From Rhodothermota bacterium (GTDB lineage Bacteria; Hydrogenedentota; Hydrogenedentia; Hydrogenedentales; GCA-2746185): DNA of 13,461 nt. Position numbers and translations under genes: made by a program. The stretch lies in assembly GCA_009885415.1 (NCBI GenBank), contig VFKU01000538.1, positions 1 to 13,461 of the forward strand. Direction: 5' to 3'. Each line of letters opens with the position of its first letter. Position 1 is the stretch's first letter. Of this stretch, positions 6,611 to 13,461 are shown in pieces. A model generated the notes under the pieces. It saw only the letters and a program-made list of their open reading frames with translations, did no database searches and had not been told where the DNA came from.

Positions 6611-8281
6611 TTATTCGATCCCGTAGCGTTTCATCGAGCGCCACAGCGTCGTCCGCCCGACGCCGAGCATCTCCGCCGCCTTGCTCCGGTTGTTGTTCGT
6701 CCGGCTCAGCGTCGCTTTGATCACTTCCGGCGTCAGGTCGCCCGGCTGTTTCATCCAGCGCGTCGCCAAGATTTCCTCGGGCAGGTCCTTCGGCTCGAGC
6801 TCGCCGCCGCTGGACATGATCACCGCGTGCTCGATGACGTTGCGCAATTGCCGCACGTTGGCCGGCCAGGCGCAATCGAGCAGCACCTGCTTGAAGGCGG
6901 CCGACATGCTCACCCGGGGCCGCTCGTATTTCTTCTGGAAGTCGCGCAGGAAGTCCTCCGCCAGCCGCAGGATGTCCGTCTGACGCTCGCGCAGCGGCGG
7001 CACATCGAGTCGGCCGACTGCCAGCGCGTAGTAAAAGTCCTCGCGGATCTCCCCCGCTTCCTTGGCCTCGAGCGGGTCTTCCTGCACGGCCGCGATCACG
7101 CGCACATCCGCACGCGACGGCTCCTCCGCGCCCTTGGGCCACACCTGCCCGGTCTGGATCGCTTTCAGCAGCAAGCCCTGCATTTCGTGCGACAGCGCCG
7201 TCACGCGGTTGAGATACAGCGTACCGCCATTGGCCCGCAGGTACGCGCCCGTGTGCTTGAGCGTCGCGCCCTGAAAGGCGTCTTTCTCGAAGCCGAAGAG
7301 TTCCTGCTCAAGCAGCGAGTCCGTGAGCCCGACGCAATCGACTTCGACGAAAGGCTTCTTCTTGCGCTGGCTGCCGTTGTGGATCGTGTGCGCGATCGTT
7401 TCTTTGCCGGTGCCGGGTTCGCCGTGGATGATCACCGGCGCGTCCGACGCCATCAGTTGACGCGCGCGCTGCGCCACCGGCGCCATCGCCTCGGACTCTG
7501 CGACCACCGTTTCGAGCACGAGGTCGCTGCGCAGGCGCCGGTTCAGTCCCGTCAACGCCATCTGCGCGCGCCGCGCGGCACGCTGCGCGCTCGTCACCAT
7601 CGCGTCGCGCGACCGCACTTCCTCATCGACGCTCTCGCCTTGGAGTGCCTGCCGGATCCAGTTTGCCTCCTCGCCGAATTCCGCGTCCAGTTTGCTGGTG
7701 TACGCGCACTGCTCCGAGCCGCAGGCCGAGCACCCGGACTCCATCGTCAACACGCGCTTGCCGAGAATCTCGCTCGTGTGTCCGGCGAAGTAGCCCGCCG
7801 TGTTCCAGCACGCGCACCCGCCTTTCGCGCCCAGGCCGGCCATCCGCTGGACGGCAGCCTCGCTGCTCATGGACACCACAATCTCTCGAAGCAAGGTTTT
7901 CTTTTCCGCATCGTAGTCGAAGCGGCGCGTCTCGGCGACGAAGCGCCCTTGCAACTGCCCGAACACCAGCGCCGCCTGCAAGGCGAGCCGTGCATTCTCC
8001 CCGAAGGTTTGCATGTGCCGTGCGGCGTCGCGCCGGCCCTGCTCGAAACCCATGCGGTACAGCAGCGCACGCGTGCGCTCGACCCCGAGCGTGGCCACCA
8101 GGTGCCGCCGCTCGACCGCGAGCGTTTCGTGGTCGGTGAAACCTCCGGAACGGCCCAGAACGCTCAGGCGCCCTTGCTTTGGATTGCCCTCCACCCACAG
8201 GTGGCGTTCCGCCTCAACGTAATGGGCCAGAACTGGCGGTAACTCGAGAAACAGACTGGAACTAAGCTTGGCTGGACGCAT
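6611..8281 (-). CDS. XylR_N/V4R - AAA+ - Fis-type transcriptional regulator with degenerate AAA motifs
   Basis: Built like a sigma-54 enhancer-binding protein. Numbering here is from a GTG at 8344; the likely start is the ATG at 8281 (residue 22), which has GGGGGA about 7 nt upstream and gives 556 residues. The GTG lies inside the promoter. Residues about 27-140 resemble XylR_N and about 140-218 a V4R ligand domain with five cysteines (C177, C179, C205, C208, C213). A linker leads to the AAA domain (about 280-510) and a C-terminal Fis-like helix-turn-helix (541-577). Walker A GEPGTGKE (308-315) is intact. Walker B reads GGTLYLNR, with N379 and R380 where Asp-Glu is usual. The GAFTGA loop reads DAFQGA (355-360). 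In the arginine-finger block R434 is kept but the second arginine is A440. ATP hydrolysis and sigma-54 activation are therefore probably lost. Ligand and targets are unknown. Confidence 0.9.
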   Translation of the reverse strand: MRPAKLSSSLFLELPPVLAHYVEAERHLWVEGNPKQGRLSVLGRSGGFTDHETLAVERRHLVATLGVERTRALLYRMGFEQGRRDAARHMQTFGENARLALQAALVFGQLQGRFVAETRRFDYDAEKKTLLREIVVSMSSEAAVQRMAGLGAKGGCACWNTAGYFAGHTSEILGKRVLTMESGCSACGSEQCAYTSKLDAEFGEEANWIRQALQGESVDEEVRSRDAMVTSAQRAARRAQMALTGLNRRLRSDLVLETVVAESEAMAPVAQRARQLMASDAPVIIHGEPGTGKETIAHTIHNGSQRKKKPFVEVDCVGLTDSLLEQELFGFEKDAFQGATLKHTGAYLRANGGTLYLNRVTALSHEMQGLLLKAIQTGQVWPKGAEEPSRADVRVIAAVQEDPLEAKEAGEIREDFYYALAVGRLDVPPLRERQTDILRLAEDFLRDFQKKYERPRVSMSAAFKQVLLDCAWPANVRQLRNVIEHAVIMSSGGELEPKDLPEEILATRWMKQPGDLTPEVIKATLSRTNNNRSKAAEMLGVGRTTLWRSMKRYGIE

Positions 8282-8324
8282 TTCAGGATCCCCCGGTTTT
8301 GCATGCCCCCGCAGCAACAGGGTA

Positions 8325-8354
8325 TTAATTAACAAACGTTCCACTGTTTGTCAA
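8325..8354 (-). promoter_or_regulatory. sigma-70-type promoter of the XylR-like regulator with an overlapping operator-like dyad
   Basis: On the minus strand a perfect -35 hexamer TTGACA (8354-8349) is followed at 16-18 bp by an AT-rich block containing TTAATTAA (8332-8325) as a weak -10. A 9-bp inverted repeat with one mismatch, TTAACAAAC-N8-GTTTGTCAA (8329-8354, plus strand), covers the -35, the spacer and part of the -10. A repressor bound there would block RNA polymerase. Confidence 0.6.
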
Positions 8355-8356
8355 GT

Positions 8357-8388
8357 GTTTCAACCGAGATCGCCCCGTTTTGAAACGG
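8357..8388. promoter_or_regulatory. second dyad and nested palindrome upstream of the regulator promoter
   Basis: GTTTCAA (8357-8363) and TTGAAAC (8380-8386) form a perfect 7-bp inverted repeat with a 16-bp spacer. Its centre lies 30 bp from the centre of the promoter dyad, close to three helical turns. CCGTTT-TG-AAACGG (8375-8388) is a further palindrome nested in its right side. These look like upstream protein-binding sites. The rest of the gap, to 8424, shows no clear terminator for lgt. Confidence 0.5.
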
Positions 8389-8424
8389 TCGAGTAAGGGT
8401 TATCTGACAAGCGGAGCTTGGGGA

Positions 8425-9312
8425 CTAGCGCACTTGTTTCAGGGGCGTTCGGGGATTGCCCGCAGGCTGCGGTCTGCGCCGGGCGCGGATTGCCAGGATG
8501 GCGAACAAGATCACGCCCGCCGCGGCACAGGCCAGCGCGAAAAACTGCTGGTCGGTCAGCGCGCCGACATGCACCGGATTATGGTCTCCCCGGTACATTT
8601 CGACGATGAAACGAAGCACCCCGTAAAGGACAAAATAGACCGGCATCGTGAATCCGGCGAAGGGGTTCCAGCGCTTGCGCAGCAGCAGCATGACTCCAAA
8701 CAGAAATAACAGGCCCGCCGACTCGTACAACTGCGTGGGGTGAATCGCGTGGGACCAGTGCGAGGCCGCGGTCACATCGCTGAAGCGGCCCATGTGTTCG
8801 AGGAAGGCTGGACTTCCCGTGGGCGGCTGGCCCGTGTCCCACGGGACCCGGTGAGCGGGAATGCCCCACGCGACGCTGGTCGGCTTGCCGTAGCAGCAGC
8901 CGTTCAGAAAACAGCCGATTCGCCCGAAGGCGTGCCCGAGCGGCACATAGGGAAACATGATGTCGCAGGCCGGCCAGAAGGGCACTTTGTGCCGGCGCAG
9001 ATACCAAACGGTGAAAAGCAGCGTCGGCGGGAGCGCGCCCTGGAACACCAGCCCGCCGCGCCACACGGCGAACCAGCCGACAGGGTCGCTCCAGGAGTAT
9101 TCCCCGGGGAACATCAGAATGTGGGCGAGGCGCGTGCCGGCGACGCCCAGCGGCAGAAGGATGAACGCGAGGTCGGAGAAAATTTTTGGATTGTATCCGC
9201 GCTTGACCGCGTCGCGCTGGACGAAATACAGGCCGGCCAGGAACCCCACGGCGATCATCAGGCCGTAGGAATGAATCGCGATCGGGCCGATCTTAAACAG
9301 GACGGGGATCAT
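8425..9312 (-). CDS. lgt: prolipoprotein diacylglyceryl transferase
   Basis: Integral membrane enzyme that transfers the diacylglyceryl group from phosphatidylglycerol to the lipobox cysteine of prolipoproteins, the first step of lipoprotein maturation. The 295 residues carry the expected multi-helix pattern and signatures: HSYGLMIAVGF (14-24), GRIGCFLNGCCYG (130-142) in the position of the Lgt signature, HPTQLYES (191-198) and RFIVEMYRGD (234-243). Compared with the E. coli signature GRxGNFxNGE, the Asn is C134 and the Glu is C139; where E. coli has His103 this protein has Q91. Residues about 152-190 form an insertion-like periplasmic loop. The start ATG lies 20 nt inside the lspA end, so the two are co-translated. 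The tail is basic (RARRRPQP). Confidence 0.95.
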   Translation of the reverse strand: MIPVLFKIGPIAIHSYGLMIAVGFLAGLYFVQRDAVKRGYNPKIFSDLAFILLPLGVAGTRLAHILMFPGEYSWSDPVGWFAVWRGGLVFQGALPPTLLFTVWYLRRHKVPFWPACDIMFPYVPLGHAFGRIGCFLNGCCYGKPTSVAWGIPAHRVPWDTGQPPTGSPAFLEHMGRFSDVTAASHWSHAIHPTQLYESAGLLFLFGVMLLLRKRWNPFAGFTMPVYFVLYGVLRFIVEMYRGDHNPVHVGALTDQQFFALACAAAGVILFAILAIRARRRPQPAGNPRTPLKQVR

Positions 9313-9808
9313 CGTTTTCCTTGCGCTGGGGGCCGCCCCACGTAATCACGAGCAGCGCCACCCCCACCACGATACACGAGTCGGCCACATTGAACGCGGG
9401 GAAATACTTCCACGGAAAATCGAAGGGCACAAAGTAGAAATGGAACTGGAGGAAATCCGTCACTCCGCCAAGGCGCACGCGGTCGATGAGATTCCCGAGC
9501 GCGCCGCCCAACACCAACCCGAAGGCGGTCGACTGCCATTTCGATCCGGCGTCCAGATGCCAGAAGAGGTAGACCAGCACCCCGAGCGCGGCCAGGGGCG
9601 CAAGATAGGCGATCAATGGAAGATCGCGGAACATGCCGCCGACGATCCCTGAATTGCTGTGGCGGACCCACTGAAAAAAAACGTCGTCGCGTGATGGGAG
9701 GTCCGTCTCGACCACCGCGCGGACGATGGTTTTGCTCAGTTGATCGGCTATGAGCGCGGAGGCGCCCAAGGATGCGATCCAACGGAGCTGTGTTGCGCGG
9801 CCCGTCAT
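9293..9808 (-). CDS. lspA: lipoprotein signal peptidase (signal peptidase II)
   Basis: Membrane aspartyl protease that removes the signal peptide from lipid-modified prolipoproteins, acting after Lgt. The 171-residue length is typical. Motifs visible: DQLSK (22-26) in the first helix, NSG (52-54), GNLIDR (105-110) with catalytic D109, and FNVADS (139-144) with catalytic D143. Four hydrophobic segments fit the family topology. The third motif reads NSGIVGGMF rather than the common NxGAAFGxF, a mild variation. No Shine-Dalgarno sequence is evident before the ATG; translation may depend on the upstream dksA-like gene, whose stop is 34 nt away. The gene overlaps lgt by 20 nt, and adjacent placement of these two sequential enzymes supports both calls. 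Confidence 0.96.
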   Translation of the reverse strand: MTGRATQLRWIASLGASALIADQLSKTIVRAVVETDLPSRDDVFFQWVRHSNSGIVGGMFRDLPLIAYLAPLAALGVLVYLFWHLDAGSKWQSTAFGLVLGGALGNLIDRVRLGGVTDFLQFHFYFVPFDFPWKYFPAFNVADSCIVVGVALLVITWGGPQRKENDDPRPV

Positions 9809-9842
9809 AGGAGTGCTTAGCCCAAGGCCCGGCGCGACCGGC

Positions 9843-10214
9843 CTAGCGATGGTTCATCTCTTTTTCGTGGCGTGATTCGCACTCGATGCAGCGCTTGGCC
9901 GCCGGAAACACTTCCAGCCGCTTCTTTGCGATTTCTTTATTGCAGGTGATGCACTTGCCGTAAGTCCCTTCGTCGATTCGATCGAGCGCTTCGGAGACAT
10001 CGCGCAACATCTGCGACTCGCCGCTCGCCAGACGCATTGCCGTCTCGCGATCGTTCGTGTCCGTCCCCGACTCCGCGAAGCTAGACAAGTCCATCGCCAC
10101 TTCGGCGTTCGCCGCCTCGAGGGTGTCCTTGCCGATGGTCCGTATGCCCTGGAGCAAGTGTTCGCTCTCGGCCAGTAACAGCTTCTTGAACTTCTGCATT
10201 TCGCGCTTGAGCAT
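9843..10214 (-). CDS. DksA/TraR family C4 zinc-finger protein
   Basis: Predicted RNA polymerase secondary-channel regulator of 123 residues. A helical N-terminal part (about 1-75) is followed by a zinc finger with C88, C91, C109 and C112 (C-x2-C-x17-C-x2-C, the DksA spacing). E. coli DksA has a DxxDxA tip motif on its coiled coil that contacts polymerase. Here the matching position reads DTNDRE (52-57), so both acidic residues are kept but Ala is replaced by Glu. The ATG at 10214 has AGGGGAG about 10 nt upstream. It is the first gene of the dksA-lspA-lgt operon. Whether it answers to ppGpp cannot be told, and I leave the symbol blank because several paralogues of this type exist in many genomes. 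Confidence 0.9.
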   Translation of the reverse strand: MLKREMQKFKKLLLAESEHLLQGIRTIGKDTLEAANAEVAMDLSSFAESGTDTNDRETAMRLASGESQMLRDVSEALDRIDEGTYGKCITCNKEIAKKRLEVFPAAKRCIECESRHEKEMNHR

Positions 10215-10531
10215 CGTTTATGTACTCCCCTGCCGGTGTCTGCGCCGTCGATGAATCGGCCGACGCTTCTCCGGCGGCACTACGCCTACGGATTTCTTCC
10301 GCTTTCCTCGACCGATCCGGCGTGTAAAAACCGTGTAACCTATTTCGCCGGACTGACTTAGAAAGTCGGGAAAGATAACACGGCCCACCCGCCCAGTCAA
10401 GCATTCGCAACGGAATCGGCGCCAATTCGTGCAAGTCCATGCCCCGCAAGGGTCTGGATGCTCTCCCTCGAAGACGCTACAATGATTTCTTCGGACACTT
10501 CATGTGTCGCAGCCCGAGGAGGATTTTTGAC
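10215..10531. promoter_or_regulatory. divergent intergenic region between the dksA-like operon and the DUF2007-like gene
   Basis: No gene is supported in these 317 bases. For the plus strand, TACAAT (10478-10483) is a good -10 candidate without a clear -35. The leader downstream of it holds a 5-bp hairpin, GACAC-N5-GTGTC (10494-10508), and a perfect AGGAGG (10517-10522). Around 10320-10380 is an AT-richer patch with GACTTAGAAAGTC and the repeated word CGTGTAA, where a promoter for the minus-strand operon might lie, but I cannot place its hexamers. Confidence 0.4.
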
Positions 10532-10771
10532 ATGACGGATCGCTCAGAGGAACGGCCTGTCGTCGCCGTTCGGGTTTGTGCCGACGATGTTGAGGCGGAC
10601 GTCATCATGGCGCTCTTGCGAGATCGCGGCATTGAGAGTTTTCCGAACTCGCCGTTGTCGCACCGGGTCCTCCCGGTCGCGGCGGGCAAGCTTGGCCAGG
10701 TCACGATTTATGTGGACGAGGCCCTCGCAGAGAAAGCGATCCAGGCGATCGACGAATCGGGCGGTGACTGA
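10532..10771 (+). CDS. small DUF2007-like protein (putative signal transducing protein)
   Basis: A 79-residue acidic protein with the ferredoxin-like pattern of the DUF2007 family: a first strand (VVAVRVCADDVEADVIMALL), a helix, a GIESF turn, and a second strand-helix unit (QVTIYVDEALAEKAIQAI). The family role is poorly known. No transmembrane segment is present. The start at 10532 is set by a perfect AGGAGG 9 nt upstream; the frame stays open back to 10439, but that extension is basic, aromatic and unlike the family. It converges on tex, with 15 bp between the stops. The call rests on residue pattern and length rather than a diagnostic motif. Confidence 0.75.
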   Translation: MTDRSEERPVVAVRVCADDVEADVIMALLRDRGIESFPNSPLSHRVLPVAAGKLGQVTIYVDEALAEKAIQAIDESGGD

Positions 10772-10786
10772 TCCGGAATTCGCGCG

Positions 10787-13288
10787 CTACGATCCCATGC
10801 CGAGACTGGCGCGCAATGCTTCGAGCTGATCGGCGAGCTGGGTGTTGACCAGCGGCGTCGACGCAGGAATGGCCGCCATCTCTTCGCGCTTCGGGCGTGG
10901 TTTTTTCCGGTCCCTGTCGCGTGTATCGGGCCGCTGATCCGATCTTGAGCGTTGATCTGATCTCGGTTTTTGATCCGGTCTCGGCCGCTGGCCCTGCTCA
11001 CGCGCCGCGGGCGCACGTCCGCCCTCACGCGCCGGACGGCTACGATCGGGTTGACGTTCTTGTTCGCGCGGCTTCGCGTCGCCTTCGGCCATGGGCTTTT
11101 CCGGACGTGCAGGCCGGCGGGGCGGGCTCTCTTTGGGCTTCTCGAGCGCCTTCACCGAGAGCGAAATGCGCACGGGGTCTTGTTCAATCTTGATCACCTT
11201 CACACGCACGCTTTCGCCCACGTGGACCACGCGCCGCGGATCTTTCACGTAGCGGTGGCTCAGTTCAGAGAGGTGCACGAGGCCGTCCTGCCCAGCGCCG
11301 AGATCGACGAAGGCCCCGAAGTCGGTCACGTTCGTGACCATGCCCTCGAGATCCTGGCCGACGCTGAGGTCCGCTACGCTGCGCACCTTCTCGTCGAAGC
11401 GCGCCGCGCGGAAACGGCGGCGCGGATCGCGGCCCGGCCGGGCCAGCTCTTTGAGGATATCGCGCAACGCGAGCGGACCGGGCGCATCGTTAACGAAAGC
11501 CTCCATCTGGATTTTTTCGAGCGCTGCCTCGTTGCCAAGGAGTTCGGTGATGGCTACTCCCGCGGCGGCGGCGATCTTCTCTACCAGCGGATAGGACTCT
11601 GGGTGAATTGCGGTATTGTCGAGCGGGTTGGTCCCGCCGGAAATCCGGAGGAATCCGACGCATTGTTCGTAGGTCTTCGGGCCGATGCCCGGAATCCCCG
11701 CCAATTCTTCGCGCGCGCGAAACCCGCCTTTTTGCTTGCGCGCTTCGACGATGTTCTGCGCCGTGCCGAATTGAATACCGGCGACGTAGCGCAGCAGCGA
11801 GGCCGAGGCGGCGTTGAGATCCACTCCGACCGCGTTCACGCACTGCGTGATCGTTTGGTGCAGTCCCTCGCGCAACTGCTTCTGATTGACGTCGTGCTGA
11901 TACTGTCCGACCCCGATGCTTCGCGGTTCGAGTTTCACTAATTCCGAGAGGGGGTCTTGCAAGCGCCGCGCGATTGACACTGCGCCGCGCAGGGCCGCAT
12001 CGAGATCGGGCTGCTCGTCGCCCGGCAGCTTCGAGGCGGTATGCCCCGAGGCGCCTGCTTCATTGACCAACGCCACAAAGGGCGCGCCTTCGCCGAAATC
12101 GGCCAGGCACTCGCGCACGAAGGCCAGCGCTTCGCGCGACCCCGTTCCATTTCCCAAGGCCACCGCCTGCACGCCGTGGGCCCGCACCAGACCCAGCAGT
12201 GCGTCGCGCGCCTCCTGGCGTTTTTCCGGGCCCTGTTCGGGCAGCACCGTCGCCGTGCCGGCGAAATCGCCCTTGGCGTCGACCGTCACCAGCCGGCAAC
12301 CGGACTTGTGCCCAGGGTCCACGCCCAGCACGGCGATGTGTCCTGCCGCGGGCGCCATCAAAAGGCTCTTCACATTTTCACGAAACACCCGGATTGCGGA
12401 ATCGTCGGCGCGCGCGCGTGCATCCGCCATGACTTCGCTCTCGATCGCCGGGCGCAACAGCCGATCGTAGGTGTCGTTCACGATTTCGCGCAGCACCCCC
12501 GCGCACGGAGACGCCGCGTCGCGGATGAAGAGCGCGGCGAGATCCGTCTTCGCGGCCTCGTCGTCGAGATAGAGCTCGGTGCGCAGTGCGCCCTCGCGGC
12601 TTCCACGCAGAATTGCCAAGAGCCTGTGCGCGGGCGCTTTCGCCAGGGCTTCGTTGTAATTGTAGAAAGCCGAATACTTCGTCTTCTGCCCATCCGAGGC
12701 CTTCGTCGAGTGCGCGCGCAACACGCCTTGCTCATTCAGCCGCTTGCGTAGCGCGCCGCGCGCTCCGGCATGTTCGCAGATGCGCTCGCCCAAAATGTCT
12801 TTCGCGCCTTGCAGCGCATCAGTCGCCGCATCAACGCCCTTGGCGGGGTCGACGTACTTCGCGGCTTCTTCCTCGGGCGCGACATTGCCCTGAGACCAAA
12901 TGAACTCCGCCAACGGTGCGAGTCCGCGTGCGACGGCCAGCGTCGAGCGGGTCTGCCGCTTGCGCTTGAAAGGAAGATACAGGTCTTCGAGCGTGGTCTT
13001 GTCGAGGCAGGCCTCGATCGCGGCCCGGAGCGGTTCCGTCAGTTGGCCCAGCTTCTCGATGTTCTGTAGGACCGCCCGGCGGCGTTGCTCGAGGGCGATG
13101 AAAGCGTGGTTTTGCTCTTCGATGGCCTCGAGCCGCGCTTCGTCCAGGCCGCCGGCCGCGTCTTTGCGGTAGCGCGCGATGAAGGGGACCGTGTAGCCGC
13201 TATTGAGCAGCGCGATCGTCCGGCTCACCTGATCGGGACTTGCAGAAACTTCTTTGGCGATCTCTTCGATGACGCGCGCGCTAAACAT
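10787..13288 (-). CDS. tex: Tex-like transcription accessory protein (YhgF/Tex family, S1 domain)
   Basis: Nucleic-acid-binding protein of the Tex family, linked to transcription and RNA handling. The 833 residues show the family order: helical N-terminal domain (1 to about 310), YqgF-like RNase H fold (about 318-445, with LGVDPGHKSG and GNGTGSRE), the signature region EPRSIGVGQYQHDVNQ (454-469), helix-hairpin-helix repeats (about 490-600, with GIPGIGPKTYEQC) and an S1 domain (about 641-715). Family members are usually near 720-790 residues. The excess is an Arg/Pro/Gln/Asp-rich tail (about 716-803), probably disordered, with a triple hexapeptide repeat at 768-785, ending in a short helix (NTQLADQLEALRASLG). 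The ATG at 13288 has only a weak AAGAG upstream. It is a single gene, convergent with the DUF2007-like gene. Confidence 0.96.
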   Translation of the reverse strand: MFSARVIEEIAKEVSASPDQVSRTIALLNSGYTVPFIARYRKDAAGGLDEARLEAIEEQNHAFIALEQRRRAVLQNIEKLGQLTEPLRAAIEACLDKTTLEDLYLPFKRKRQTRSTLAVARGLAPLAEFIWSQGNVAPEEEAAKYVDPAKGVDAATDALQGAKDILGERICEHAGARGALRKRLNEQGVLRAHSTKASDGQKTKYSAFYNYNEALAKAPAHRLLAILRGSREGALRTELYLDDEAAKTDLAALFIRDAASPCAGVLREIVNDTYDRLLRPAIESEVMADARARADDSAIRVFRENVKSLLMAPAAGHIAVLGVDPGHKSGCRLVTVDAKGDFAGTATVLPEQGPEKRQEARDALLGLVRAHGVQAVALGNGTGSREALAFVRECLADFGEGAPFVALVNEAGASGHTASKLPGDEQPDLDAALRGAVSIARRLQDPLSELVKLEPRSIGVGQYQHDVNQKQLREGLHQTITQCVNAVGVDLNAASASLLRYVAGIQFGTAQNIVEARKQKGGFRAREELAGIPGIGPKTYEQCVGFLRISGGTNPLDNTAIHPESYPLVEKIAAAAGVAITELLGNEAALEKIQMEAFVNDAPGPLALRDILKELARPGRDPRRRFRAARFDEKVRSVADLSVGQDLEGMVTNVTDFGAFVDLGAGQDGLVHLSELSHRYVKDPRRVVHVGESVRVKVIKIEQDPVRISLSVKALEKPKESPPRRPARPEKPMAEGDAKPREQERQPDRSRPAREGGRAPAAREQGQRPRPDQKPRSDQRSRSDQRPDTRDRDRKKPRPKREEMAAIPASTPLVNTQLADQLEALRASLGMGS
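10934..10987 (-). repeat. 18-bp tandem repeat in tex encoding three hexapeptides
   Basis: Three consecutive 18-bp units on the minus strand encode RPRPDQ, KPRSDQ and RSRSDQ (Tex residues 768-785). They lie within the low-complexity tail and may make its length variable between strains. Confidence 0.7.
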
Positions 13289-13408
13289 TCAGACTCTTGG
13301 CCCCAAAAAAAACAACCCCGCGAGTCTAACAGAGCCCCGCACTCCGAACAACAACATTTCGCGTGCCCGCACAACCCGCCCAATCAAGAAACGGCATCAC
13401 CCAAGAAG

Positions 13409-13461
13409 ATGGAAGGGTTACTTTGGACTGCGGCAGCGATAGTTGCCGCTTTACTAAGCCC
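13409..13461 (+). CDS. possible start of a truncated gene at the right edge
   Basis: An ATG at 13409 opens a frame that runs to the window end and encodes MEGLLWTAAAIVAALLSP, a hydrophobic stretch like a signal peptide or membrane helix. No properly spaced Shine-Dalgarno is seen and only 17 complete codons are available, so this is tentative. It would be divergent from tex. The 120 bases between the two starts hold an A8 run (13305-13312) and a 6-bp dyad AGACTC/GAGTCT (13291-13296, 13322-13327), with no other clear signal. Confidence 0.3.
   Translation, partial: MEGLLWTAAAIVAALLS

Noticed and set aside
7025..7282. Regulator as a pseudogene or frameshifted copy
   Set aside because: The frame is open from start to stop, Walker A, R434, the sensor-II-like NVRQLRN and the HTH are intact, and the changes are clean codon substitutions.
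6548..8242. 564-residue open frame on the plus strand
   Set aside because: It lies fully antisense to the regulator gene, is rich in Arg, His and Ala with no domain pattern, and would run through the regulator's terminator. It is a by-product of high GC at third positions.
8282..8344. GTG start giving the XylR-like regulator 21 more residues
   Set aside because: The GTG falls between the -35 and -10 elements of the likely promoter and has no SD, while the ATG at 8281 has GGGGGA well spaced.
9815..9842. Hairpin between dksA-like gene and lspA
   Set aside because: The GGCC/CCGG arms are short and imperfect and no T run follows, so termination within the operon is not supported.
10970..11941. 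323-residue open frame on the plus strand opposite tex
   Set aside because: Antisense to well-conserved Tex motifs, with no recognisable motif or ribosome binding site of its own.
12041..12751. 236-residue open frame on the plus strand opposite tex
   Set aside because: Same reason: composition is shadow-like and the opposite strand encodes the Tex YqgF-like domain.
13291..13327. Terminator made from AGACTC/GAGTCT with the A8 run
   Set aside because: The 25-bp spacer and 6-bp arms make a poor hairpin, the A run lies inside the loop, and no gene ends there.

Overview
The window is GC-rich, densely coded bacterial DNA with 12 well-supported genes, plus one possible gene start cut by the right edge. 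I see no rRNA, tRNA, CRISPR array, transposase or phage gene. Lgt and LspA show a lipoprotein-making bacterium. An ECF sigma/anti-sigma pair and an enhancer-binding-protein-like regulator suggest a free-living, regulation-rich organism. The mix would suit an uncultured lineage related to the PVC group, Hydrogenedentota or Sumerlaeota, but that placement is a guess. Protein families can be named; species cannot.

Left part (1-3826). The tail of a PLP-dependent aminotransferase (+) meets an unrecognised membrane-anchored coiled-coil protein (-). Across a short divergent gap lies a long-chain polyprenyl diphosphate synthase (+). It converges on a nitroreductase (-), and the gap between them holds a perfect REP-like inverted repeat doublet.

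Middle part (3827-8424). A gene-free stretch contains six 9-bp tandem units. It is followed by a tight three-gene operon: ECF sigma factor, zinc-finger anti-sigma factor and a small possibly exported protein of unknown role. This operon runs tail-to-tail, with an 8-nt overlap, into a calcineurin-like phosphoesterase (-). Next comes a XylR_N/V4R-AAA-Fis regulator (-) with its own terminator and a promoter full of dyads. Its AAA domain keeps Walker A but has lost the Walker B acidic pair, the GAFTGA loop and one arginine-finger position.

Right part (8425-13461). A DksA/TraR-like zinc protein, LspA and Lgt form a minus-strand operon. Lgt adds the lipid to prolipoproteins and LspA cleaves the signal peptide. 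A small DUF2007-like protein (+) converges on Tex (-), which carries an unusual Arg/Pro/Gln-rich tail after its S1 domain.

The best candidates for a second look are the degenerate regulator with its dyad-rich promoter, the 9-bp tandem array, the REP doublet, and the third gene of the ECF operon.
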